Shown here: positions 1 through 9,004 of the stretch, piece after piece
Position numbering within the stretch: position 1 is the first letter of the stretch
Layout of the letters: every line of letters begins with the position of its first letter
Assembly: GCA_005405945.1 (NCBI GenBank)
Contig: BJHW01000002.1
Span: 310,001-374,000 of the forward strand
Length of the DNA: 64,000 nucleotides
Direction: 5' to 3'
DNA from: Streptomyces violaceusniger
Lineage (GTDB): Bacteria; Actinomycetota; Actinomycetes; Streptomycetales; Streptomycetaceae
Notes under the pieces: model-generated
What the model saw: the letters and a program-made list of their open reading frames with translations, nothing else
The model's database searches: none
What the model was told of the DNA's origin: nothing
Program-made: the position numbers and the translations under genes

Positions 1-327
1 CCGGGCGATCAGCTCCCGCATGCTGAACGGCTTCGCCAAGTAGTCGTCCGCGCCCAGCTCCAGACCCAACACCCGGTCGGCCTCCTCACCTCGCGCGGTG
101 AGCATGATGATCGGCACATCGGACACCTGCCGGATACCGCGGCAGACGTCGATACCGTCCATGTCCGGCAGTCCCAGGTCGAGCAGAACGATGTCCCCGT
201 ACGGCCCCTCCAGCCCGGCTGCCCCCGTGCCGACATGACCCACCATCAGTCCATACCGCCCCAGTCCCTCGACGAGGGGCTCGGCGATCGTCTCGTCATC
301 CTCGATGAGTAGCGCTCGTACGGTCAT
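1..327 (-). CDS. OmpR-type response regulator, 5' part only
   Basis: The first 109 codons of a two-component response regulator run off the left edge of the window. The receiver domain is clear: the acidic pair in LIEDDE near residues 7-12, the phospho-acceptor Asp in LLDLGLPDMDG near residue 50, the Thr of IIMLTARGEE and the Lys of ADDYLAKPF. The wording of the last motif is typical of OmpR/PhoB-class regulators, but the winged-helix output domain lies outside the window, so the subclass is inferred. The start is the ATG at 327. The gene is transcribed away from the carbonic anhydrase gene. The 171-bp gap between them (328-498) is relatively AT-rich and must carry both promoters. Confidence 0.9.
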   Translation of the reverse strand, partial: MTVRALLIEDDETIAEPLVEGLGRYGLMVGHVGTGAAGLEGPYGDIVLLDLGLPDMDGIDVCRGIRQVSDVPIIMLTARGEEADRVLGLELGADDYLAKPFSMRELIAR

Positions 328-498
328 GGGGACCTGTGTACCGCAATTCGGTAATGGCTTCCTGGTTTTTGTAATGTTGCGAGCGCGGAACCGAATATTG
401 GAGAAGAACTTGTCATGCTCTAGTGTTCGTTTAGCCTTCACCTGGTACGGCCCTCCCTACGGTGATTCGCATCTGGTCCAACCACCCGTCAGGGAGGC

Positions 499-1104
499 AT
501 GATGAGGGCTCTGATCGAACACGCCCGCTCGTTCCGGCGCCGAGCCGATTTCGACCATGGCGAATACCGGAAACTGGCCGACGGGCAATTTCCCGAGGCG
601 CTCTTCATTACCTGCTCGGATTCCCGGGTGATCCCCGCACTGATCACCGGAGCCCGGCCCGGCGAGATATTCGAGCTGCGCAACGCGGGCAACATCGTTC
701 CCCCGCACGGGATGCATCTGGTGTCGGGTGAGGCCGCCACCATCGAGTACGCACTGGAGGTGCTCGGCGTCTCAGACATCGTCGTCTGCGGTCACTCCCA
801 CTGCGGCGCGATGGGTGCGCTCGCCTCGGGGACGGACCTGTCCCGGCTGCCCGGTGTGGGCGCCTGGCTGTCGGTCGCGCGGCCGGGGCTGGCCCCCGCC
901 CTCGGCACGGCCTCCGACGATCCGTCCCTGCGGGAATTGGCACAGCTCAATGTCCGGAACCAGCTGGCCGCGCTGGAGGAGTACCCGGCGGCCCGGCGCC
1001 GGCTGGAGACGGGCCGGCTGCGGCTGCACGGCTGGTTCTACCAGGTGGACAGCGCCGAGCTCTGGGAGCTCGATACCGACGGTGACTTCCGGGCGCACTC
1101 ATGA
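499..1104 (+). CDS. Beta-class carbonic anhydrase
   Basis: A 201-residue beta-carbonic anhydrase, which interconverts CO2 and bicarbonate in the cytoplasm. Zinc ligands and active-site residues are visible in CSDSR (Cys and the Asp-Arg dyad, near residue 39) and in the HSHCG motif (His and Cys, near residues 98-101). Length is normal for the family. An AGGGAGG ribosome site lies just before two successive ATG codons at 499 and 502; the second may be the true start. The stop codon overlaps an ATG at 1101 (ATGA), which suggests translational coupling to the SulP transporter that follows. This pairing implies bicarbonate supply. Confidence 0.93.
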   Translation: MMRALIEHARSFRRRADFDHGEYRKLADGQFPEALFITCSDSRVIPALITGARPGEIFELRNAGNIVPPHGMHLVSGEAATIEYALEVLGVSDIVVCGHSHCGAMGALASGTDLSRLPGVGAWLSVARPGLAPALGTASDDPSLRELAQLNVRNQLAALEEYPAARRRLETGRLRLHGWFYQVDSAELWELDTDGDFRAHS

Positions 1105-1246
1105 CGAGCGGACGACATGCCCGTGGCCGGGTCCAGCCGGTGCCATCGCCGTCGTACGACATCGACGAGGTGTTCCCGGCGGAAGGGGCATACGACGCCC
1201 AGTCGACGCAACCGATGCCCGCGTACGCGCCCGCCGGTGAAACCGT

Positions 1247-3160
1247 ATGGGAAACGGCCGACGCCCCGGCATCCACAAGGCCGACGGCAGGACGGGTGGC
1301 GGGCCCGGGCCCAAGGGCGAGGGAAAGGGGAGGGGCAAGGGCAAGGGAACGACCGGCGGGGCCCTCCAGGGCGTCAACCTCGGCACCGAGATCAGCGCTT
1401 CGCTGGTCGTCTTCCTGGTGGCCCTGCCCCTGTGCATCGGAGTCGCCGTCGCCTCGGGCGCCCCGGCCGAACTCGGCATCATCACCGGCGTGATCGGTGG
1501 CCTCGTCGTCGGCATGACCCCGGGCAGCACCCTCCAGGTGAGTGGGCCCGCCGCCGGGCTCGCCGCGCTCGTGGCGGAGACGGTGGAGGCCAACGGCATC
1601 GCGATGCTCGGCGTGATCGTGCTGGGCTCGGGCATTCTGCAGATCGTGCTGGGGATGATCCGCCTCGGCCGGATGTTCCAGGCCACCTCGATCGCCGTTG
1701 TTCAGGGCATGCTCGCCGGAATCGGGCTGCCGCTGATGTTCAGCCAGTCCTATCCGCTGGCCGATGCCGCGGCCCCCGGCACGGCCATCGAGAACATCCT
1801 CGGCTTCCCCGCGCATGTCGTCGACACCTTCATGAACGCCCAGACGGCGATCGCCGCACTGCTCGGCATCGCCACGGTCGTCCTCAGCTTCGTCTGGAAG
1901 AAGGTGCCGGGGCCCGTCAAGAAGATCCCCGCCGCGCTCGTCGCGGTCGGCCTCGGCATCGTCGTCGCCTCCCTCCCCGGCGTCGAGGTGAAGACGCTCC
2001 AGGTGGGCAATCTGCTGGCGGCCATCCAGGTCCCGGGCCCCGAACAGTTCGCCGGGCTCGCCGACCCCGCGATCCTTACCGCCATCGTCACCTTCACCGT
2101 CATCGCCTCGGCGGAGAGCCTGTTCACGGCCGCCGCCGTGGACCGGATGCACAGCGGCAAGCGCACCCAGTTCAACAGCGAGCTGATCGCCCAGGGCGCC
2201 GGAAACACCATCTGCGGCATGCTCGGCTCGCTCCCCATGACCGCCGTCGTCGCCCGCAGCTCGGCCAATGTCCAGTCCGGCGCCAAGACCCGGATCTCCC
2301 GGACCCTGCACGGCCTGTGGCTGCTGGCGTTCGCGCTGCTGCTGCCGGGTGTCCTCGCCCTGATCCCGATCTCGGTGCTGGCCGGTGTCCTCGTCCACAG
2401 CGGCTGGAAGCTGCTGGCCCCCGAGCAGTTCCCCACGATGTGGCGCCAGGACCGCGGTGAGTTCGCCGTCATGGTCCTCACCACGGGCGCCATCGTCGCC
2501 ACCGCGCTGCTGGAAGGGGTGCTGATCGGGCTCGCCGCCGGGATCGTGCTGGCCGCGCTGCGGATGTCACAGACCTCCGTCGAGCACCGCGTCGAGGGCG
2601 ACACCGCCAAGGTCGTCATGAAGGGCAACGCCACCTTCCTGCGGCTGCCCAAGCTCATCGACGCGCTGGAGGCCGTGGGCGCGGCGGGGACGCCGCGGAT
2701 CCGGCTGGACCTGATGGGAGTCACCCATCTGGACCACGCCTGCCGCAGCCAGATCGAGGAGTTCGTCACGCAGAAGCGGGCCGACCCCGATATGCGGGTG
2801 GAACTGCTCATGCCGGACGGGTTGGCGGCGCCGAAGAAGCCGAAGACGTCGAAGGAGTCGAAGGCGTCCAAGTACGCGAAGGCGTCGACGTCGGACCACG
2901 CCCAGCGGGCCGCTGGGCAGCCCGCGGCCCCGGCCCCCTCGGCCCGCGACCGACGGTTCCCCGAACCGTCCGCCGGTCCCGACCCGACGGCGGACCCCGG
3001 CGCCGTACCGGGCCCGTCCGCGGAGTGGTACTACCTCGACCCCTACCCGCTGGACGGTCCCGCGGACCCCGGCCCCTACGACGGCTACCCCGGCGTCACC
3101 GGCATCCCCGACGGTCTCGACGCGTTCGACGACTCCCGGTGGGGGGAGACGCGCAGGTAA
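1247..3160 (+). CDS. SulP-family anion transporter with STAS domain (N-terminus frameshifted)
   Basis: An integral membrane transporter of the SulP family (sulfate/bicarbonate type). A conserved transmembrane core starts at about residue 45 with LGTEISASLVVFLVALPLCI, the ASGAPAELGIITG stretch follows, and a STAS domain comes after residue 430 (GNATFLRLPKLIDAL). A low-complexity Lys/Ser then Pro/Gly tail of about 100 residues follows the STAS domain. The adjacent carbonic anhydrase suggests bicarbonate as substrate; this is inference. The ATG at 1247 is not the likely real start. A coding-like frame begins at the ATG at 1101, overlapping the upstream stop, and changes frame at about 1256-1270, as if one base were missing. 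A GGTGA six bases before 1247 leaves a small chance that 1247 is genuine. Confidence 0.88.
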   Translation: MGNGRRPGIHKADGRTGGGPGPKGEGKGRGKGKGTTGGALQGVNLGTEISASLVVFLVALPLCIGVAVASGAPAELGIITGVIGGLVVGMTPGSTLQVSGPAAGLAALVAETVEANGIAMLGVIVLGSGILQIVLGMIRLGRMFQATSIAVVQGMLAGIGLPLMFSQSYPLADAAAPGTAIENILGFPAHVVDTFMNAQTAIAALLGIATVVLSFVWKKVPGPVKKIPAALVAVGLGIVVASLPGVEVKTLQVGNLLAAIQVPGPEQFAGLADPAILTAIVTFTVIASAESLFTAAAVDRMHSGKRTQFNSELIAQGAGNTICGMLGSLPMTAVVARSSANVQSGAKTRISRTLHGLWLLAFALLLPGVLALIPISVLAGVLVHSGWKLLAPEQFPTMWRQDRGEFAVMVLTTGAIVATALLEGVLIGLAAGIVLAALRMSQTSVEHRVEGDTAKVVMKGNATFLRLPKLIDALEAVGAAGTPRIRLDLMGVTHLDHACRSQIEEFVTQKRADPDMRVELLMPDGLAAPKKPKTSKESKASKYAKASTSDHAQRAAGQPAAPAPSARDRRFPEPSAGPDPTADPGAVPGPSAEWYYLDPYPLDGPADPGPYDGYPGVTGIPDGLDAFDDSRWGETRR

Positions 3161-3303
3161 CACGGGGACGAAAGCGAGGTCCGTGAGGTCCCGGGCGCCG
3201 ATCGCGGTTAACGTGGTCGGTGCCCGTACCGCTGATCCGGTGCGGGCGCCGTTATGGGCCACAGGGGCGGAGAAAGGACGAATGTGCGGGTCGGAGACGA
3301 TCA

Positions 3304-4526
3304 TTGAGAATTCTGCACACCTCCGACTGGCACCTCGGGCGGTCCTTTCACCGGGTCAGCCTCCTTGCCGCGCAGCGGGAGTTCATCGACCACCTCGTCA
3401 CCACCGTGCGCGAGCGGCGCATTGACGCGGTGGTCGTCGCGGGCGACATCTACGACCGCGCCGTGCCGCCGCTCGCCGCCGTCGAGCTCTTCGACGACGC
3501 CCTCCACCGGCTCGCGGACCTCGGGGTGCCGACGGTCATGATCTCCGGCAACCATGACTCGGCCCGCCGCCTGGGCGTCGGCGCCGGGCTGATCGACCGG
3601 GCCGGGATCCATCTGCGCACCGACCCCGCCGGCTGCGCCACGCCCGTCGTCCTCTCCGACGACCACGGCGAGGTGGCCTTCTACGGTCTGCCGTATCTCG
3701 AACCGGGTTTGGTGCGGGAGGAGTTGGGCGCCTCGGCGGCCGGTCATACGGCGGTGCTGGGCGCCGCCATGGACCGGGTGCGGGCCGACCTCGCCACCCG
3801 GCCGTCCGGCACCCGGTCCGTCGTCCTCGCGCACGCCTTCGTCACCGGTGGCACGGTCAGCGACAGCGAGCGGGACATCACGGTCGGCGGCGTCGCCTCC
3901 GTACCCGCCGAGGTCTTCGACGGCGTCGGCTACGCGGCGCTCGGCCATCTGCACGGCTGCCAGACCATCACCGAGCGCATCCGCTACTCGGGCTCCCCGC
4001 TCGCGTACTCCTTCTCCGAGGCGGCGCACCGCAAGTCCATGTGGGTGGTGGAGCTGGGGGCGGCGGGCGAGGCGCCGTCGTGCGAACGGGTGGAGTGCCC
4101 GGTGCCGCGGCCGCTGGCCCGGATCCGCGGCCGGATCGAGGAGTTGCTCGCCGACCCGGACCTCGAGCGCCACGAGGAGGCGTGGGTCGAGGCCACGCTG
4201 ACCGACGCGGTGCGGCCGCATGAGCCGATGGCCCGGCTGGCGCGGCGCTTCCCCCATGTGCTCACCCTGGTCTTCGACCCCGAGCGGCCCCCGAGGATCC
4301 GCTCGCCTCGTACGCCCAGCGGCTGCGCGGCCGCTCGGACCGGCAGATCGCCGAGGACTTCGTGGCCCATGTGCGGGGCGGCCGCGGCCCGGACGAGGCG
4401 GAGCGCGGGCTGCTCGGCGACGCGCTGGAGGCCGTACGGGGCGAGGCGCACGAGGGCGTCGTGCCGGGCGAGGAGAACGGCGCGGGGGCGACCGTAGGGG
4501 CCATCGCGGGGGAGGCGGCACGATGA
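3304..4526 (+). CDS. sbcD: SbcD exonuclease subunit (frameshift near 4284-4291)
   Basis: Nuclease subunit of the SbcCD (Mre11-Rad50 type) complex, which cleaves DNA hairpins and protein-blocked ends. Calcineurin-type phosphoesterase motifs appear in order: HTSDWHLG, AGDIYDR, SGNHDS, LAHAF and LGHLHG. I chose the TTG at 3304, not an upstream ATG, because a GGAG site sits six bases before it and the family begins with RILHTSDWH. The frame breaks at 4284-4291 (gagcggcccccgag). Adding one G or C restores a proper C-terminus that ends at 4526 and overlaps the sbcC start by ATGA. The break is probably a sequencing error, because sbcC is intact and coupled to it. Confidence 0.9.
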
Positions 4527-7500
4527 GGCTGCACCGGCTCGCCATCACGGCCTTCGGGCCGTTCGGCGCCACCCAGGAGATCGACTTCGATGAGCTGTCC
4601 GCCGCCGGGCTCTTCCTGCTGCACGGGCCGACCGGCGCCGGTAAGACGTCCGTCCTGGACGCGGTCTGCTACGCGCTGTACGGCCAGGTGCCCGGCGCCC
4701 GCCAGGGCAGCGGGCTCTCGCTGCGCAGCGACCACGCCGAACCGCTGACCCCGACCGAGGTCGTTCTCGAATGCACCATCGGGGAGCGGCGCCTGGAGAT
4801 CACCCGGCGCCCCGAGCAGCCGCGCCCCAAGAAGCGGGGCACGGGAATGACGCGGGAGAAGGCGCAGACCCTGCTCCGCGAGTACGTCCCGGCGTCGGCG
4901 TCCTCGACTGGCGGCGGGGCGGGGGCGTGGAAGGCCCTCAGCCGTTCGCACCAGGAGATCGGCGAGGAGATCGCGCAGCTGCTCGGCATGAGCCGGGAGC
5001 AGTTCTGCCAGGTGGTGCTGTTGCCGCAGGGCGACTTCGCCCGCTTTCTGCGCGCGGACGAGCTGGCGCGCGGCAAGCTGCTGGGCAAGCTGTTCGACAC
5101 CGGCCGCTTCGCCGCCGTCGAGGAACGGCTGGCGGAGCAGCGCCGGGCGGCGGAGAAGCGGGTCGCCGCCGGGGACGAGCGGCTGCTCGCGCTCGCCCAC
5201 CGCATGGCGCAGGCGGCGGGCCGCACCACGGAGCCGGACGGCCACCCGCTCCCCGAGCTGACCCCCGGTGAGCCGGGGCTGGCCGAGGCCGTCCTGGAGT
5301 GGGCCGCCGTCGCGCGCGCGGGCGCGCGCGAACGTCGGGACATCGCGCTGTCCGCCGTACGGGCCGCCGAGGCGGCCCACGACGCCGCCCAGCGGACCGC
5401 CGACGCGACGCGTGAACGGGCCGAACTCCAGCGCCGCCACGCCGAGGCCCGCCGCCGGGCGGACGACCTCGAACGGCAGCGTCCCGACCACGACCGCCTG
5501 CGCGAGCTGCTGGAACGCGCCCGCGCCGCCGACGCGGTGGTCCCCGCACTCGACCTCCGCACCGCCGCCGCCCGCGACCACCACACCGCCGAAACCACCG
5601 AACGCCAGGCCCGCACCCGCCTGGCGTCCGAACCCGGCCTGGCGGCCATGGCCCTCACACCGGCCCCGGACATCCCCGACCAACGCACACCCCTTGGCCG
5701 AGCCCCTTCGCCCGGCACGTCCCTGCCCGCACAGGCCACCGCTGCCCCGGAGGAGGCCGCCCCGCACGCGGGCTCCGGAGCCGCGACGGGTGTGGCGGTT
5801 GAGCGTGGCGGACACGGACGGGACGCGCCGGAAGCGGGCACGGGACGTGCCTGGGCCGGGGCGGCTCCGCACGGGGGCGGCGCGGACGACGTGCCAGGCC
5901 GGGCCTCATCGGGCGAAGCGGAAGCCGCGGAGCCGCCGGCCGGGGGAGCGGAGGCGTTCGCCTCCGACGAACGCGGCCCGCAGGGGCGCCCCGTGGCGCG
6001 GTCGGTCAGGGACGGGCGTACCGGAACGGGCGCGCCGGGCCTGGGCGCGGTCGGCCGGGCGGAGGGCACCGCCCCGCGGTCAGGTGCGGCGGCGGGCGGG
6101 CCCGGCGGGTCCGGACAGGCCGTCTCGGAGAGGGCCACGGGAGGCGACGGTGCCACCGCGAGCGCGTCGGCCCAGGAGCCGCCCACGGCGGCGGGAGTGC
6201 CGGGCGTGCCGCCCCAGGCGCCGGGAGCCATCCCCTCCGCAGGCGTCTGCATGCCGGGTGTGCGCGCCACCGGCCGGGTCGCCGCCGAGAACGGGGCGGC
6301 GGATGAGCGTGCCGGGGATGGGCGGGCCGGTACCGGGACAGGCGCGGAAGGCGGCGGAGGCGCCGTCCCGGGCGTGCCGGGTCCCGCGTTGCCCGGCGAA
6401 GCGGTTGCCTCGGGCGTGCCGTCGCGGGGGCCGGGCTCGGGTGAGTCTGGTGCGCACGGGCGCGGTGTGCCGCAGGCGGGGCTTCCCGGCGGGGAAGCCC
6501 CGCCTGCGGAGGCGCGGGGTTCGGGCGCATCCCAGCCGGACGCGGCGGGACAGCGCGGGGCCGAGGAGACGGGCCGGGGCAGGGCGGCGGTGGGCTCAGG
6601 CGGTGGGGCCGGGCGCCGCGGTGCGGCTGATGTGCCGTATGGCGAGCGCGACCGCCGGGCTGACCAGCAGGGGCCGGGGGCGGCGGTGGGGCTCGCCGAG
6701 GCCGATGCGGAGTGGCTGGGACTGGTTGAGCGGCGGGTGCGGGAGGAACTGGGGGCGTTGGGGGCCGCGCGGCGGGCGGAGGTTCGGGCGGAGGCCGTTC
6801 TCCGCGAGATCGCCGCGCTCGAGCGGGAGGCTCGCGCCGACGACGAGGCGATCGAGGAGGCCGCCGAGTGGCTCGCCGGGTGGGAGGAGACCCATCGGGC
6901 ACATCAGCGGCGCGTCGAGGTGGCGCAGGAGGCCGTCACCCGGGCCGAGCAGCTCGGCGGGCGGATCGAGCCCGCCGAGCGACGGCTGGAGGCCGCCCGG
7001 CGGCGGGACCGGCTCGCCGGGCAGGAGGAGCGGGCGCGGGAGGAGCTGTTGCGGGCGCGGGAAGGCGCCGCCGCCGCGCAGCGGAACTGGCTCGACCTCA
7101 AAGAGGCCCGGCTGCGCGGTATCGCCGCCGAGCTGGCGGCCGGGCTGCGCGCCGGAGAGCCCTGCGCGGTGTGCGGGGCGACCGAGCACCCGAGCCCGGC
7201 CCGGCCCGGGGCCGGGCATGTGGACCGTACGGCGGAGGAGGCCGCGCTGGCGGACTACCAGCGCGCCCAGGAGGTCCGCGAGGAGGCCGAGCGCGCGCGG
7301 AACGCGGTGCGGGAGGCCCGCGCGGTCGCGGAGGCCACGGCGGAGGGCGAGGACGCGGCCGAACTCGACCGGGCCCTGGCCGCGTTGCGGACCGCGTACG
7401 CCGAGGCCCGCGACGCGGCGGCCGACGCGCACGCCGCCCGCGAGGCCCTGGACCGGGCGAAGGGCGAGCACGCCCGCCGTACGGAACAGCGGCAGGAGGC

Positions 7501-8620
7501 CGAGCGGCGGGCGGCCGCCCGCACCTCGCACCGCGAGGCCCTGGCCCGGGAGCGGGCCGCGCTGCTGGCCGAGCTGGAGCAGGCGCGCGGCACCGACGCC
7601 ACCGTCGCGCGGCGCGCGGCGCGGCTCGAGCGGCAGGCGGGGCTGCTGGCCCGCGCAGCCGAGGCGGCGCGGGCCGCGGAGGCGGCCGCGCACCGGCTGA
7701 AGGAGGCCGACGCCCGGCTCGCCGACGCCGCGTACCGGGCCGGGTTCGAGACCCCGGAACAGGCCGCCGAGGCCGTGCTGCCCCCGGACCGGCAGCGCGA
7801 GGCGCGCCGCCGCCTCGACGCCTGGCAGTCGGAGTCGGCGGCGGTCGCGGCCGAGCTGTCCGACCCGAGAGTGCTCGCGGCCGCGCAGGCGCCGCCCGCC
7901 GACCCCGCGGCGGCGCAGACGGCGGCCGACGCGGCCACCCGCGCGCTGCGCGAGGTCTCGGCCGCGGACGCCGCCGCCCGCACCCGCTGCGAGGAGCTCG
8001 ACGCGCTGTCCGCGCAGGCGGTCGCCGACGCCCGCCGGCTCGCCCCGCTGCGCGCGGAGCACGACCGGATCGCCCGCCTCGCCTCGCTCGCGGCGGGCAC
8101 CTCCGCGGACAACGAGCGCAGGATGCGGCTGGAGGCGTATGTGCTGGCGGCCCGGCTGGAGCAGGTCGCGGCGGCGGCGAGCGCACGGCTGCGCCACATG
8201 TCCTCCGGGCGCTACACCCTGGTGCACTCCGACGCCCGCTCCGGCGGGCGCGGCCGCTCCGGTCTCGGACTGCACGTCATCGACGCCTGGACGGGCGGCG
8301 AACGCGACACCGCCACCCTCTCCGGCGGCGAGACCTTCTCCGCCTCGCTCGCCCTCGCGCTGGGCCTGGCCGATGTGGTCACCGACGAGGCGGGCGGGGT
8401 CCGGCTGGACACCCTCTTCATCGACGAGGGGTTCGGCAGCCTCGACGAGCAGACCCTGGACGAGGTCATGGACGTGCTGGACTCGCTGCGCGAACGCGAC
8501 CGTACGGTCGGCATCGTCAGCCATGTCGCCGATCTGCGCCGGCGGATCCCCGCCCAGTTGGAGGTTGTCAAGGGCCGCCAGGGCTCGGCCGTACGCCACC
8601 GCACGGCCGCCGCACACTAA
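4523..8620 (+). CDS. sbcC: SbcC ATPase subunit with a ~350-residue low-complexity insert
   Basis: SMC/Rad50-like ATPase that partners SbcD. The Walker A motif GPTGAGKTS is near residue 35, a zinc hook CAVC is near residue 881, the ABC signature is TLSGGETFSA, and Walker B is LFIDEGFGSLDE near the C-terminus, with Ala/Glu/Arg-rich coiled coil between. The predicted protein has 1365 residues, against roughly 1000-1050 usual for the family. The excess is one block, residues about 373-725 (DNA about 5640-6695), rich in Gly, Ala and Pro with no heptad pattern, placed inside the first coiled-coil arm. The frame is open throughout with no sign of frameshift. The start ATG overlaps the sbcD stop. Confidence 0.93.
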   Translation: MRLHRLAITAFGPFGATQEIDFDELSAAGLFLLHGPTGAGKTSVLDAVCYALYGQVPGARQGSGLSLRSDHAEPLTPTEVVLECTIGERRLEITRRPEQPRPKKRGTGMTREKAQTLLREYVPASASSTGGGAGAWKALSRSHQEIGEEIAQLLGMSREQFCQVVLLPQGDFARFLRADELARGKLLGKLFDTGRFAAVEERLAEQRRAAEKRVAAGDERLLALAHRMAQAAGRTTEPDGHPLPELTPGEPGLAEAVLEWAAVARAGARERRDIALSAVRAAEAAHDAAQRTADATRERAELQRRHAEARRRADDLERQRPDHDRLRELLERARAADAVVPALDLRTAAARDHHTAETTERQARTRLASEPGLAAMALTPAPDIPDQRTPLGRAPSPGTSLPAQATAAPEEAAPHAGSGAATGVAVERGGHGRDAPEAGTGRAWAGAAPHGGGADDVPGRASSGEAEAAEPPAGGAEAFASDERGPQGRPVARSVRDGRTGTGAPGLGAVGRAEGTAPRSGAAAGGPGGSGQAVSERATGGDGATASASAQEPPTAAGVPGVPPQAPGAIPSAGVCMPGVRATGRVAAENGAADERAGDGRAGTGTGAEGGGGAVPGVPGPALPGEAVASGVPSRGPGSGESGAHGRGVPQAGLPGGEAPPAEARGSGASQPDAAGQRGAEETGRGRAAVGSGGGAGRRGAADVPYGERDRRADQQGPGAAVGLAEADAEWLGLVERRVREELGALGAARRAEVRAEAVLREIAALEREARADDEAIEEAAEWLAGWEETHRAHQRRVEVAQEAVTRAEQLGGRIEPAERRLEAARRRDRLAGQEERAREELLRAREGAAAAQRNWLDLKEARLRGIAAELAAGLRAGEPCAVCGATEHPSPARPGAGHVDRTAEEAALADYQRAQEVREEAERARNAVREARAVAEATAEGEDAAELDRALAALRTAYAEARDAAADAHAAREALDRAKGEHARRTEQRQEAERRAAARTSHREALARERAALLAELEQARGTDATVARRAARLERQAGLLARAAEAARAAEAAAHRLKEADARLADAAYRAGFETPEQAAEAVLPPDRQREARRRLDAWQSESAAVAAELSDPRVLAAAQAPPADPAAAQTAADAATRALREVSAADAAARTRCEELDALSAQAVADARRLAPLRAEHDRIARLASLAAGTSADNERRMRLEAYVLAARLEQVAAAASARLRHMSSGRYTLVHSDARSGGRGRSGLGLHVIDAWTGGERDTATLSGGETFSASLALALGLADVVTDEAGGVRLDTLFIDEGFGSLDEQTLDEVMDVLDSLRERDRTVGIVSHVADLRRRIPAQLEVVKGRQGSAVRHRTAAAH
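6470..6509. repeat. Perfect 18-bp inverted repeat inside sbcC
   Basis: Arms 6470-6487 and 6492-6509 are perfectly complementary over 18 bp with a four-base loop (ggcg). The sequence lies inside the low-complexity insert of sbcC and resembles the hairpins found in intergenic repeats of this window more than coding sequence. Confidence 0.9.
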
Positions 8621-8684
8621 GCGCTCCGCGGGAAGTGGCGCCATGCGTCGTCGGCCGACTGCGGCGCCGTCGTGGCTGGTCCCA

Positions 8685-8760
8685 CGCGGCGGAGCCGCAT
8701 ATCGACACAGCCGCGCGGCGGAGCCGCACATCGACACGGCCCCGCGCCCCTTCGGGGCGC
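8685..8760. repeat. 24-bp direct repeat and GC hairpin downstream of sbcC
   Basis: Two copies of a 24-bp unit, 8685-8708 and 8714-8737, match at 23 of 24 positions; each contains the small palindrome gcggcggagccgc. A perfect 7-bp hairpin with loop ttc follows at 8744-8760 and could help end sbcC transcription, although no T-run follows it. Together with the dispersed element at 8821-8910 it fills most of the 385-bp gap between the convergent genes sbcC and DUF885. Confidence 0.75.
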
Positions 8761-8820
8761 TGCCCGAACCGTAGCGGACTTCCTCCGACCTGCTGAGGGG
8801 TCTCCGGCGGATCGTGGCCC

Positions 8821-8910
8821 GCGGCGGGCTGCTTTCCCCTCCCCGCCCCTTCCCACAACGGGGCTCCGCCCCAGACCCCGGGGTCGGGGTCCAGGGGCGA
8901 AGCCCCCGCG
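8821..8910 (+). repeat. Dispersed intergenic repeat, copy A
   Basis: A run built as a GCGGGCTGCT head, then CCCTCCCCGCCCC, then GGGGCTCCGCCCC and a GGGGCGAAGCCCC-like hairpin. Recognisable copies sit at 50281-50330 (partial) and, inverted, at 61091-61175. All three are intergenic. No open frame is supported here. Confidence 0.7.
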
Positions 8911-9004
8911 GCGTCCCCCCCCGGCGGCGTCCGCCGGACACCTTGTAGCGGGGCGGGCCGCACCCATATGGCCGCGGCCCGCCCTCACCCCAATCCGGCC
9001 GGGC

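Noticed and set aside
947..2398. Long minus-strand frame opposite the SulP gene
   Set aside because: Mirror frame of a high-GC gene, rich in Asp/Gly/Gln from codon bias, with no family pattern.
5268..7700. Long plus-strand frame inside sbcC
   Set aside because: Arg/Pro-rich shadow in another frame; the sbcC frame carries all the motifs.
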